Assembly (NCBI RefSeq): GCF_015594625.1 | Contig: NZ_JADNRQ010000007.1 | Span: 87,520-151,519 of the forward strand | Direction of reading: 5' to 3' | DNA: 64,000 nt | Source of the DNA: Desulfallas sp. Bu1-1 | Lineage (GTDB): Bacteria; Bacillota; Desulfotomaculia; Desulfotomaculales; Desulfallaceae | Shown here: piece by piece, positions 26,609 to 36,597 of the stretch | How the letters are laid out: each line of letters opens with the position of its first letter | How positions within the stretch are numbered: position 1 is the stretch's first letter | Notes under the pieces: generated by a model | Database searches by the model: none | The model's input: the letters and a program-made list of their open reading frames with translations, nothing else | Told to the model about the DNA's origin: nothing | Position numbers and translations under genes: made by a program

Positions 26609-26708
26609 CAAGTTACACCTCTGTCCTGAAGCAGCCGGCGCCGGGGAGGGGAGAATAGAAGAGCTTGCATTGCACGCTCAAAACCCCGGCGCTGAGGGAT
26701 GAAGAGAC

Positions 26709-28220
26709 CTATTTAACGCCGCGCCGGTCCAAAAATGAAACCACGGCCCGCTTCATATCTTCCTTCTCCACCACATCACCATGCCGCACGGGACGCTTGT
26801 CCAGGTCCCGCAGACCTGGAGGTACCGGCAAGTTGCTGAAATCGGACAGCAGCTGCAACAGTTCAAATTCGCTTTTACCAGCCGTTTTATCCTCACCCAG
26901 CAGCGCCAGGGCTACGCTGGCGTTAAATTTAAACGGGCTGGCGGTGGAAAGCACCACCGTGTAGCTATCGTCTCCCGAGCTTTTCCTGTACTTTCCATAT
27001 ACATTCATTCCAACCGCCGTATGCGTGTCTACAATGTATCCGTACCGGGCATAGGTGTCCTTGATGGATTGGATCGTCTCCGCGTCGCTGGCGTAGTCCG
27101 ACCAGAATAAATCCCGCACCTTGGCCCGGGTGGAATCATCCACCTCATACCTCCAGTTTTCCCTTAATTCCAACATCCACCGGCGTACCCTGGCAGCGTC
27201 GTGCCCCGTTAGTTCAAAAAGCAAGCGCTCCAGGTTGCTGGAGATCAAAATATCCATGGAAGGGGACAATGTCTTTTTGAACTCCCGTTTCCGGTCATAA
27301 ATGCCGGTGCGGATAAAATCATTCAGCACATTATTTTCGTTGGAAGCGCAAATTAGTTTATTAACCGGCAACCCCATCCTACCGGCATAAAAACCGGCCA
27401 GGATATTGCCGAAGTTGCCGGTGGGTACAACAAAATTGACCTTTTCCCCGGGCTCGATGCGCCGCCCGGCCAGCAGGTCGGCATAGGCAGAAAAATAATA
27501 AACAATTTGCGGTACCAGGCGTCCCCAGTTGATGGAATTGGCGGAGGAAAACTTGTAACCACGCCTGAGGATTTCACCGGCCGCGGAGGCGTCGCCGAAA
27601 ATTTCCTTGACCCCGGTCTGGGCGTCGTCGAAATTCCCGCGCACGGCAAACACCCCCACGTTGCCGCCTTCCTGGGTAATCATCTGTAACTTTTGAACCT
27701 CGCTGACCCCTTCGTCCGGGAAAAACACCGCTATGGCCGTGCGGGGCACGTCCTTGAACCCTTCCAGGGCGGCTTTGCCCGTGTCGCCCGAAGTGGCCAC
27801 CAGGATTAATATGCCGGCTGTTTCTCCGGTTTTTTCCACTGACTTGACCAGCAGGTGAGGTAATATTTGAAGCGCCATGTCCTTAAACGCGCAGGTGGGC
27901 CCATGCCACAGCTCCAGCACGCCGAGCCTGTCCGCCAAATGTACAACGGGGGCAACAGCCGGGTGATCAAAACTGTTTCCGTTATATGCGTCGTTAACGC
28001 ACTGGGATATTTCTTCAACGGTAAAACCGGACAAAAAAGGCTGCAGTATTCTAATCGCCCGGTCCTGGTAAGGGACCCCGGCAAGGGCGACTATCTCTTC
28101 CGCGGGAATGGATACCCGTTCCTCCGGCACAAACAGCCCTCCGTCGGGTGATATGCCCAGCTTGATGGCTTCCGCCGCCGATAACTGTTGGTAATCGCCC
28201 CTGGTGCTTTCATATAACAT
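26709..28220 (-). CDS. thrC: Threonine synthase
   Basis: This PLP enzyme converts O-phosphohomoserine to threonine in the cytosol. The 503 residues match the longer class of threonine synthases: N-terminal 'TRGDYQQLSAAEAIKLGISPDGGLFVPE' style region, the PLP lysine in 'TCAFKDMALQ', 'VATSGDTGKAALEGF', and the PLP-phosphate loop 'PTGNFGNILAG'. ATG 28220 is chosen because GGGAGG lies 8 bases before it; the longer frame from 28265 is not needed. No other threonine pathway gene is in the window, so it stands apart from hom and thrB. Confidence 0.94.
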   Translation of the reverse strand: MLYESTRGDYQQLSAAEAIKLGISPDGGLFVPEERVSIPAEEIVALAGVPYQDRAIRILQPFLSGFTVEEISQCVNDAYNGNSFDHPAVAPVVHLADRLGVLELWHGPTCAFKDMALQILPHLLVKSVEKTGETAGILILVATSGDTGKAALEGFKDVPRTAIAVFFPDEGVSEVQKLQMITQEGGNVGVFAVRGNFDDAQTGVKEIFGDASAAGEILRRGYKFSSANSINWGRLVPQIVYYFSAYADLLAGRRIEPGEKVNFVVPTGNFGNILAGFYAGRMGLPVNKLICASNENNVLNDFIRTGIYDRKREFKKTLSPSMDILISSNLERLLFELTGHDAARVRRWMLELRENWRYEVDDSTRAKVRDLFWSDYASDAETIQSIKDTYARYGYIVDTHTAVGMNVYGKYRKSSGDDSYTVVLSTASPFKFNASVALALLGEDKTAGKSEFELLQLLSDFSNLPVPPGLRDLDKRPVRHGDVVEKEDMKRAVVSFLDRRGVK

Positions 28221-28302
28221 GATAAAATCCTCCCGTATAATCTTGCTTATTACATTAAACACCACCGCCGGCTTTCAGTCAATTGGGCAAAAAAAAGAGA
28301 AC

Positions 28303-28689
28303 TTAATCCGAAATGTTCTCCCACTTGCCGAATACCTTCCCGCAGCGGCAACCGTATGTTACAAAATGGCGCCGGGGTTGTTCATCGATATTTAAAATTC
28401 GCACGTCACCCCTGAAGTGATAAATATAATTACCACACCCCGGACAGTTGTTGCCGGAAATTGCATTTTTAGCCCTGATTATCGCCCAGGGGTAATCACC
28501 GGTCGAGTATACATTGTAGTCGGCAAAGCTGAACCTGGTAATTCTGTAGCCATCCAAAACCGCACGGATGGTTTTCAACATTACTTCCCTGGTTTTACCG
28601 GTCTGGCACAGTAGAAATGTTTCCACCGCTGTCTGAATCACAAGCTGGTCTTCCGGTGAAGGAAAGGCCAGTACATTATCGGCTTGCAT
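28303..28689 (-). CDS. Uncharacterised zinc-ribbon-like protein
   Basis: A 128-residue soluble protein. An N-terminal helical half ('PEDQLVIQTAVETFLL', 'TREVMLKTIRAVLDGYRI') is followed by a C-terminal part with 'NCPGCGNYIYHF' and 'YGCRCGKVFGKW', two C-x2-C or C-x-C pairs that could hold one zinc. ATG 28689 follows GGAGG by 8 bases; a Met five codons upstream overlaps that site. I do not recognise the family. It is monocistronic and divergent from adenine deaminase. Confidence 0.65.
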   Translation of the reverse strand: MQADNVLAFPSPEDQLVIQTAVETFLLCQTGKTREVMLKTIRAVLDGYRITRFSFADYNVYSTGDYPWAIIRAKNAISGNNCPGCGNYIYHFRGDVRILNIDEQPRRHFVTYGCRCGKVFGKWENISD

Positions 28690-28850
28690 ATTTATATCCT
28701 CCATACATGGATTGTCGTTATTTTACAATAATCATTGACAATTTGGATAGTTTTGATACCCGGCCAAACTATTCTATTTTTGTTTGTATTTTTCTGAAAT
28801 ATGTGTTTACAGGTGTTATAATTAAAAAAAGCATATTTTAGGGAGGTCTT

Positions 28851-30614
28851 ATGAAAACTCATCTACTGCGTCCCCTGGACAGGCAAAATTTGCATGAATT
28901 AATTTTAACGGCCAAGGGTGAAATCAATTGTGATCTCTATATTAAAGGGGGCACAATCATCAATGTTTATACGGGCGAATTATTACCTGCTAATGTAGCC
29001 ATAAAAGGAAAACACATCGCCTACGTGGGCGATCGGGAAACCATGGTGGGCGAGCGGACCCGGTTGATTGACGCCACCGGTATGTACCTCTGCCCCGGGT
29101 ATATTGAACCTCACGCCCACCCGTTTCAAACATATAACCCGGTAACCCTGGTTAACAAGGTCATGACCCTGGGAACTACAACCCTGGTTTGCGATAATCT
29201 GTTTTTTTTTATGTCCATGGATGAGAAAAAACTGCTCGGCCTCTGGCATGAACTGGCCCAGTTACCGGTCAAGGTATTATGGAGCGTGCGCCTTGACCCG
29301 CAAACCTTTTCCCGGCAGCGAATGGAACGGTTTAACCCGCGGCGTATTGAAACATTGCTTGATTCCGTGCTGGCCAGGCAGGTGGGCGAACTCACCGATT
29401 GGCCCTCTTTGGTAACTGGCGATAAACAAATGCTCGATAATATTCTTACGGCCCGGCGATTGGGTAAAAAGGTGGAGGGCCATGCGCCCGGGGCATCCGT
29501 GCAAACCCTGAACGCGCTGGCGGCGGGAGGGGTTTCCGACTGCCACGAAAGCATTACGGGGGAGGAGGTGCTGAATCGCCTGCGCCTCGGCATGTACGTG
29601 ACGCTGCGGCATAGTTCGTTGCGCCCGGACCTGCCCGGCTTATTAAAAGAGCTGTTGAACTCCGGAGTTGATTTACGGCGGGCCATGATGACCACGGACG
29701 GCGTTACGCCCCCCAGCATGAAGCACGGTTTTACAGACTACCTGGTGCGCCTGGCGATTGATGCCGGCGTGCCTGCGGTGGAGGCCTACCGCATGGTAAC
29801 CATCAACCCGGCCACTTATTATGGTATGGACGACGAACTGGGGGGAATTGCCCCCGGCAGGCTCGCCGATATTCTATTCCTGGAAGATCCCCAAAATCCT
29901 ACGCCGGTAAAGGTGATTGCCGAAGGCGTGGAGGTATTTGAGCGGGGCCGGGAACCGCTGGACTTGCCCGGAATCGAATGGCAAAAATATGGTATTATAA
30001 AGATATCCGGTTTTTCCGGAGAAATAAAACCCGGGGACATGGTTCCTCCCGCCAGGGAAGGTGCTTTTCCCGTAATGCGGCTCGTAAACCCGGTAATTAC
30101 CAGAAGAAAAGACCAAAAACTACCCGTTAAAAATAATTTTATCGACATCGCCGGAGAACCGGGCCTGGTTTACGCCACGATGCTGAACCGGGAGGGGGGA
30201 TGGGTTTGCAACGGGGTATTGGAGGGCTTTGCCGATAAACTTGACGGGCTGGCTTGCTCCAACACGATTACGGGCGACATCCTGGCGCTGGGTCGCAATC
30301 CGCAGGAAATGCAGCGGGCCGTCAAGCGGATGTTCGATCTCGGAGGAGGGTTGGTCATCACCGAAAACGGCGGGATACTTTATGAACTGCCCCTTCCGCT
30401 AAGTGGGATCATGAGCCCCGCGTCGATCGACGAATTGACCGCTGAATGTTCCGAACTTTATAGACTGCTGGCCCAGAGGGGACATGTTCATTATGACCTG
30501 CTATATACCATCCTGTTTCTGTCCGCCACGCACCTGCCGGAAATACGGTTGTCTCCCGGTGGGATTCTGTCAGTAAAGGATAAAAAGATTTTAGTCCCTT
30601 CAAGAAAAATATAA
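28851..30614 (+). CDS. ade: Adenine deaminase (Ade family)
   Basis: This is an amidohydrolase-fold enzyme that deaminates adenine to hypoxanthine for purine salvage. The 587 residues are typical for Ade, with an N-terminal 'CDLYIKGGTIINVYTGE', then 'PGYIEPHAHPFQTYNP' at the metal HxH site, 'EGHAPG', 'CHESITGEEVLNRLRLGMYV', 'MMTTDGVTPP', 'NPATYYG' and the C-terminal Ade domain with 'GGGLVITENG'. The standard metal motif in B. subtilis Ade is 'PGFIDGHVHIESS'; this variant belongs to a divergent subgroup whose substrate may not be adenine. It has GGGAGG 8 bases before ATG. Confidence 0.85.
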   Translation: MKTHLLRPLDRQNLHELILTAKGEINCDLYIKGGTIINVYTGELLPANVAIKGKHIAYVGDRETMVGERTRLIDATGMYLCPGYIEPHAHPFQTYNPVTLVNKVMTLGTTTLVCDNLFFFMSMDEKKLLGLWHELAQLPVKVLWSVRLDPQTFSRQRMERFNPRRIETLLDSVLARQVGELTDWPSLVTGDKQMLDNILTARRLGKKVEGHAPGASVQTLNALAAGGVSDCHESITGEEVLNRLRLGMYVTLRHSSLRPDLPGLLKELLNSGVDLRRAMMTTDGVTPPSMKHGFTDYLVRLAIDAGVPAVEAYRMVTINPATYYGMDDELGGIAPGRLADILFLEDPQNPTPVKVIAEGVEVFERGREPLDLPGIEWQKYGIIKISGFSGEIKPGDMVPPAREGAFPVMRLVNPVITRRKDQKLPVKNNFIDIAGEPGLVYATMLNREGGWVCNGVLEGFADKLDGLACSNTITGDILALGRNPQEMQRAVKRMFDLGGGLVITENGGILYELPLPLSGIMSPASIDELTAECSELYRLLAQRGHVHYDLLYTILFLSATHLPEIRLSPGGILSVKDKKILVPSRKI

Positions 30615-30722
30615 TGATACCACGGGTGAAATTTTGAAAATGCGGAAAAATACTGGTATACTACCTATGAGGCGTGCTTGCCGCCGGGTGATTGATCCAC
30701 TTTTCAACAGGAGGGTAAAATA

Positions 30723-31046
30723 GTGATACCGGGCAATCCGGAAGCCATTTGGGCCGGTCTGGATCAGGTAAAAGTCGCTAAAGTGACCATAGGCGAGCCC
30801 TTAACCGTACAGGGAATAACGCTGGTGCCCGTTGTGTCCGTAAGCGCGGCTTATGGCGGAACAATCAGCCGCGAAGGCACCGGAGGGGGCGGAATCAAGC
30901 TGGATCCGGTGGCTATCGTGGCCGTGCGGGACAATAATATCGACGTCTACTCCATTCAAAAAAGAAACTCCATTGATAAACTGGCCGAGCTATTGCCTGA
31001 AATACTGCCCGTAAAGGAAAACATCGGCATTATTCGGAAGAACTGA
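30723..31046 (+). CDS. gerW: GerW/YtfJ-family sporulation protein
   Basis: A 107-residue protein of the GerW/YtfJ family, found in spore formers and needed for germination efficiency in Bacillus. It contains the family core 'VTIGEPLTVQGITLVPVVSV', a Gly-rich loop 'GTGGGGIKLDPVAIV' and the end 'LAELLPEIL'. GTG 30723 follows AGGAGG. It lies about 110 bases after adenine deaminase and 60 before the next gene. The role in this organism is inferred from the family. Confidence 0.82.
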   Translation: MIPGNPEAIWAGLDQVKVAKVTIGEPLTVQGITLVPVVSVSAAYGGTISREGTGGGGIKLDPVAIVAVRDNNIDVYSIQKRNSIDKLAELLPEILPVKENIGIIRKN

Positions 31047-31108
31047 TACCCAAACAGTGGGAAATAGAAAGAGATATAAAAATTTATGAATTATAAGGGA
31101 GAGATTGG

Positions 31109-31708
31109 ATGAGCGACCGGATTCTGAGCGCATTTGAAAAGGCAATGGAAAGATTTGAATCCAGGGTTAAGAACCTGCCGGCCGGCCATTCCGTAAAGTT
31201 GCAGTATCTTCCTGTAGGACGGAATCTGGCGGCGCGTTATTTACATGAAAGGGATTTCAACCTGTATGAAGCATTAAGCAACTACACGGATCCCACCGCT
31301 AGAAAATATGTCCTGGAGGGCGTGGAAAAATCGTTACTGGACAACCTCACCCTGCCTGAAGACGAGGAGGGGGAACAAAGAAACACGCGCGTTATTTACG
31401 CCCTTTACCAGGTTAAAGAGGATAAACCGGCCCTGGACCAGGTGGTGAAAGAGCTGCATCACCTGCTCAACCACTACCGGCATACCAGAGATAATGCGGT
31501 TGAAAGCCTGAAAAACAGCCTGATTCAACGTTACCGGCAAATCAATCGCGGAAAACTTAACCAGTTGCCCTATGCAGAGCAACAGAGAATCCACCAGGAA
31601 ATAAACCTTCATTTCAGAAAGGAAAAAGCGAATTTGCTGCAAAGGCTCGCCACCCAAATTAATCCTGAACTGGAACGGTTAAAGGAAGTAATTAAAGATA
31701 TCAGGTGA
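31109..31708 (+). CDS. Uncharacterised coiled-coil protein (199 aa)
   Basis: I do not recognise the family. The product is 199 residues, highly charged and largely helical, with long amphipathic stretches ('FEKAMERFESRVKNLP', 'LHHLLNHYRHTRDNAVES', 'LHFRKEKANLLQRLATQI'). There are no cysteines, signal peptide or membrane segments. AGGGAGAG precedes ATG. Its stop codon is followed after 6 bases by a 14-codon scrap of a phosphatase gene, so the region has lost sequence. It may belong to the same sporulation-linked group as the GerW-like gene, but this is only proximity. Confidence 0.6.
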   Translation: MSDRILSAFEKAMERFESRVKNLPAGHSVKLQYLPVGRNLAARYLHERDFNLYEALSNYTDPTARKYVLEGVEKSLLDNLTLPEDEEGEQRNTRVIYALYQVKEDKPALDQVVKELHHLLNHYRHTRDNAVESLKNSLIQRYRQINRGKLNQLPYAEQQRIHQEINLHFRKEKANLLQRLATQINPELERLKEVIKDIR

Positions 31709-31714
31709 TTTTAT

Positions 31715-31759
31715 ATGAACATCGGGATCGATATTGACGGGGTAATCACGAGAAAATAA
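31715..31759 (+). pseudogene. Stub of a HAD-superfamily phosphatase gene
   Basis: A 14-codon frame reads 'MNIGIDIDGVITRK' then TAA. The first 12 residues are the classic start of a HAD hydrolase, with the motif I 'DIDGV' and nucleophile Asp. AGGTGA lies about 7 bases upstream, so it still has a ribosome site. The rest of the domain is absent and another gene follows 28 bases later. It looks like the leftover of a deletion. Confidence 0.6.
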
Positions 31760-31787
31760 AATACCCGGACCGGGAGGAAAGTGAAAT

Positions 31788-32090
31788 ATGTCCAATATAG
31801 TGAATCTGGAAAACGCTCGCCTGGAAAAAATTTTACGCGAGTTGTACACAGCGCAAAAATGCACATTTTTCCTCGAAAACGCCATGGGCCGGGTTATTGA
31901 CAAACTGGGACTGTCGGAAGAAGAAGCGATTGAGATTGCGCGGGCACTGATGGAGAAAAATTATATCGCTACAAAGTCCTTTCTACCCGCAACATTTCTC
32001 AGGCCGAACTTTATTCGCAATTTTCCCGTGGTTTTAAGCGCCAAAGCCATCGCTTTTCTAAAATCAAAGGATGAAAACAATAACAGGTGA
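31788..32090 (+). CDS. Uncharacterised small protein, possible winged-helix fold
   Basis: A 100-residue soluble protein. Its helical layout ('LENARLEKILRELYTAQK', 'GLSEEEAIEIARALMEKNYI', 'VVLSAKAIAFLKSK') is like a small winged helix with a final recognition helix, but there is no motif that I can assign with confidence. GGGAGG sits about 10 bases before ATG. It follows the phosphatase stub and precedes a convergent gene group. The function is unknown. Confidence 0.6.
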   Translation: MSNIVNLENARLEKILRELYTAQKCTFFLENAMGRVIDKLGLSEEEAIEIARALMEKNYIATKSFLPATFLRPNFIRNFPVVLSAKAIAFLKSKDENNNR

Positions 32091-32107
32091 GCAATATCAT
32101 GCTCACC
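32086..32107. terminator. Terminator-like hairpin at convergent gene ends
   Basis: GGTGAGC pairs with GCTCACC around AATATCAT and overlaps the stop codon of the gene ending at 32090. On the minus strand it is followed by TGTTATTGTTTTC, so it may stop transcripts from the small gene at 32159-32284. Confidence 0.45.
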
Positions 32108-32158
32108 CGGCAACTAAAAAATTCCCATAAAATATACACAAAATATAGTCGAGAATAA

Positions 32159-32284
32159 CTACTTTTTCTTCTCACCGGCACAAATGTCAGGATTTGGTTC
32201 TACATATACTTCCGCTGGTTTGATCCCATAGGGTTTGAAAAAATCCTTTTGTTCGCAATTCTTAGCAGGCTCTTTTTCCGCCAC
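32159..32284 (-). CDS. Small uncharacterised protein (41 aa)
   Basis: A 41-codon frame with GTG 8 bases after GGAGGAG. The product is hydrophilic, begins 'MAEKEPAKNCEQKDFF', contains 'KPYGIKPAEVYVEPNPDIC' and ends 'AGEKKK'; two cysteines are present. The excellent ribosome site is the main support. It could be a sporulation small protein, but no family is recognised. Confidence 0.5.
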   Translation of the reverse strand: MAEKEPAKNCEQKDFFKPYGIKPAEVYVEPNPDICAGEKKK

Positions 32285-32315
32285 CCGGGACACTCCTCCT
32301 TTTTATGGTGTTTTT

Positions 32316-32513
32316 TTACTCAGTGCGGGTCAGGTGAAAATGATTATGCTGTATTTTTATGAAGTGAACCGATCCACAATCCGGGCACTTTTTGGATTCC
32401 CCATCCGCAAACCTGATTTCACCGATGTGTTTTCCGCAACAAGTTATTTCAACGCTGAGAAGCTTACCATTCTCGCGAACATTGACCCTGTAATCCATTT
32501 TTTTATCAGCCAT
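32316..32513 (-). CDS. Small uncharacterised Cys-rich protein (65 aa)
   Basis: A 65-residue protein with 'EITCCGKHIGEIRF' and 'KKCPDCGSVHF', which together could form a zinc ribbon (C-C... C-x2-C). ATG 32513 follows GAGGTG by 8 bases; a GTG two codons earlier is in frame. It lies 31 bases upstream of the 41-codon gene on the same strand. No specific function can be assigned. Confidence 0.6.
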   Translation of the reverse strand: MADKKMDYRVNVRENGKLLSVEITCCGKHIGEIRFADGESKKCPDCGSVHFIKIQHNHFHLTRTE

Positions 32514-32565
32514 GCGCACATCACCTCAATTTACCGTATTTTACCTCAAAATTAAAATTTTAAAC

Positions 32566-33402
32566 TTAAGCTTTCGTGTTAAGTTTTTCCACCCCCTTAT
32601 ACATAACAATTTTGATTGATTCCATCGCGTCATGTACAACATCAATCAAGTGCACGCAGCCGTTACCTTGGCCGAGAAGATTTACTATGTGTTTTTTATT
32701 CAGGTCATTTACCGCCTGTCCTGGAAGCCTGTGTAAATATTTTGTTGCTTCGCGGCACACGTCATCCGGCGCCCGCAGCAATTTACCTTGGGCTTCAATG
32801 ACCTCGAGATGTTGATTGAGTGTCAAATCTACGCTTACCTCGTGGAAAGAGTCGCTTAACTGACCGCTGATTCTATAACCGTTATCGGGGCACTGGTAAA
32901 CGAGTTGAGACTTAAACCTGTTAAATAGATTGGAGGAACGGGTAAAATGAACATACTCGCCCCAGGTTTTGCCAACTCTGTCCAAGTTACTATAATAACG
33001 GCAGGAGTTGGCATACATTTTTTCCCAGTACGAGCTGTAATCGGCAAGGGAAGCAAAACCCCTTTCCTCCCATATAAATGTTTCCGCCTGGATCACCCCG
33101 CGCACCGTTTCAGCAAACAGCAACCGGGGAAAATCCCCCAAATCTTTAAGCGCTTCCTTTAAAGCAGGCCCACTGTTGAGATAAGCTTCCACCCCGATTA
33201 ATTCGTTTATATCAATTTTAGTCACAGGAGGAGAATAGTGTTCCCAGCAAGCGTCAGTAATTTCCAGAGTTTCGGGAACTACTTTGAGGATGGCGCCCAT
33301 TTCGCCGTCGGTGCCGCAGTAGACCGTTTTGGCTTTCAGCAACCCGCCGGGAGTTTCCCGGTAAACTGTTGTAAACCAATGGCGTTGCAATACATTTAAC
33401 AT
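32566..33402 (-). CDS. Uncharacterised protein with DUF2889-like features
   Basis: A 278-residue soluble protein. The N-terminal half has a run of beta strands ('RHWFTTVYRE', 'AKTVYCGTDGEMGAIL', 'ETLEITDACWEHY') and the C-terminal half ends with 'LLGQGNGCVHLIDVVHDAM', which resembles the Cys-x-His-Leu-x-Asp motif of DUF2889 proteins. The motif is seen directly; the family assignment is from memory and moderate. ATG 33402 follows an AGGAGTGAG site. It is the first gene of a short minus-strand run. Confidence 0.6.
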   Translation of the reverse strand: MLNVLQRHWFTTVYRETPGGLLKAKTVYCGTDGEMGAILKVVPETLEITDACWEHYSPPVTKIDINELIGVEAYLNSGPALKEALKDLGDFPRLLFAETVRGVIQAETFIWEERGFASLADYSSYWEKMYANSCRYYSNLDRVGKTWGEYVHFTRSSNLFNRFKSQLVYQCPDNGYRISGQLSDSFHEVSVDLTLNQHLEVIEAQGKLLRAPDDVCREATKYLHRLPGQAVNDLNKKHIVNLLGQGNGCVHLIDVVHDAMESIKIVMYKGVEKLNTKA

Positions 33403-33545
33403 AATCTCACTCCTTTGCCCTATTATACTTGAAAAATTGGTTGAATTGCCGGTTAATTTATACTGGAATGATAATTTTTCAAAAACAGCACAGGGGATTG
33501 TTTCCCAAATAGCTGAATAATAAAATAATAGCGGGGGGTGATTGA

Positions 33546-33953
33546 ATGTCCTTTATTCAAAAAATAGCCGACGGGGCAAAGCACCTGGGAAGCCGGGCCA
33601 GGGATCTTGGCGGCATTGCGGGGGGCAAGGCAAGGGATATAACCAAAAAATCTTCTGAGTTGCTGGAATATACCAGGTTGAGGCACGAGTTGCGAAAAAT
33701 GGAAAGAGAAATGGAAAATAACCTGGCGGGGATCGGGGCATTGTATTACCAGCAACAATCGGGGCAAGACGGCGTGGACGAGGAATTAAAGAGACTGATC
33801 GAGTCAACCAGGGAACTGGAACTGGAAATGAAGGAACTGGAAGAACAAATTGCAAGTTTACAACCGGCGCCGCCCAGTTGTTCGGATTGTGGCAAAGACC
33901 TGCCCGACGGCGGCAAGTATTGCAGTTACTGCGGCAAAAAGATAGTAGAGTAA
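33546..33953 (+). CDS. Coiled-coil protein with C-terminal zinc ribbon
   Basis: A 135-residue protein: a basic, Gly-rich N-terminus, a long coiled coil (about 35-105, 'LRHELRKMEREMENNLAGIG', 'STRELELEMKELEEQIASLQ') and a C-terminal zinc ribbon 'CSDCGKDLPDGGKYCSYCGK' with four cysteines. It resembles small zinc-ribbon proteins common in Firmicutes whose role is unknown. GGGGGGTGA precedes ATG. A perfect GC terminator follows its stop. Confidence 0.7.
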   Translation: MSFIQKIADGAKHLGSRARDLGGIAGGKARDITKKSSELLEYTRLRHELRKMEREMENNLAGIGALYYQQQSGQDGVDEELKRLIESTRELELEMKELEEQIASLQPAPPSCSDCGKDLPDGGKYCSYCGKKIVE

Positions 33954-33960
33954 AGGAGCG

Positions 33961-33986
33961 GCCCACTGCAGTGGGCTGTATTTTTT
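33961..33986 (+). terminator. Intrinsic terminator after the zinc-ribbon gene
   Basis: GCCCACTG and CAGTGGGC are perfectly complementary and followed by TGTATTTTTT. Confidence 0.7.
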
Positions 33987-34004
33987 CAAAGAGGTGGTTG
34001 TAAA

Positions 34005-34250
34005 ATGGAACAGGACAGAGAATTTGCACTGGAGTTTTCGGAAGATACTTTGGCCATAATTGAAGAGTTTGGACGTAAAACCGGCCGTAACGATGAACAA
34101 GTGGTGGAGTACATCATTCGAGAATACTTGATGCACCAGTTGCCTGTCCTTGAAAAACAAGCTTCCGAGACGGGTAAGGACCTCAACGAGTTAATAAACC
34201 TGCAGTTCGTCCGGCTACTGGAATTCCTGCTCAGTAAGGCAAATGAATAA
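34005..34250 (+). CDS. Small protein, ribbon-helix-helix-like (81 aa)
   Basis: An 81-residue acidic protein. The segment 'LEFSEDTLAIIEEFGRKTGRNDEQVVEYIIREYL' has the strand-helix-helix look of a ribbon-helix-helix DNA-binding domain, followed by a helical tail 'LINLQFVRLLEFLLSKANE'. No antitoxin partner gene is next to it, so this may be a stand-alone regulator. GAGGTGG lies before ATG. The assignment is by pattern only. Confidence 0.55.
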   Translation: MEQDREFALEFSEDTLAIIEEFGRKTGRNDEQVVEYIIREYLMHQLPVLEKQASETGKDLNELINLQFVRLLEFLLSKANE

Positions 34251-34281
34251 AAAAACAGGCCGGGGGAATTGATTTTCCCCG
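34249..34281 (-). terminator. Intrinsic terminator of the acetoacetyl-CoA synthetase gene
   Basis: On the minus strand GGGGAA and TTCCCC form a 6-bp stem around a six-base loop, followed after GGCCTG by seven T residues. It lies just past the stop of that gene. Confidence 0.6.
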
Positions 34282-34305
34282 TCCTGCCACTTGATGCAAG
34301 GTAAT

Positions 34306-36258
<1,953 letters not shown>

Positions 36259-36597
36259 ATGATTTATTCCTCCTGACCTGGGTTTTTTATTTTCTTAACT
36301 AAGCCTACGCCTATAATTAATTAAATATTTTGAATTATTTTAAAGCAAAAATCATACCTGAACCGGTGCTGCTCCGCCGCACCGGTAAGTTATTGGAAAA
36401 CCAATAGGCATTTATTTGTAACTGGCATAAATTAACTAAACTGTTGATTAAAATTACACCATTTGTAAAATTTTTTTACACTCCATGCTTACTCAACAAA
36501 CGCCAAGGATTTCCGGTTGCGGCGGTTTTAACGTTGACATGAACAAACGTTTCCGTGATAATGTAATCAATCTTAATCATCCAACGGAGGTTGTCCT
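36259..36597. other. Divergent intergenic region with hairpins and sir2 promoter
   Basis: A 339-base gap between two divergent genes. ACCGGTGC and GCACCGGT (36362-36386) form an 8-bp hairpin, and TATTGG-AAAA-CCAATA follows at 36391-36406; neither has a uridine run, so they may be operators or processing sites. A sigma-A-like promoter for the sirtuin gene is TTGACA (36534-36539), 17 bases, GATAAT (36557-36562). Confidence 0.55.

Noticed and set aside
28740..28850. Purine riboswitch before adenine deaminase
   Set aside because: The leader is AT-rich and short; I see no conserved purine-aptamer core or terminator hairpin.
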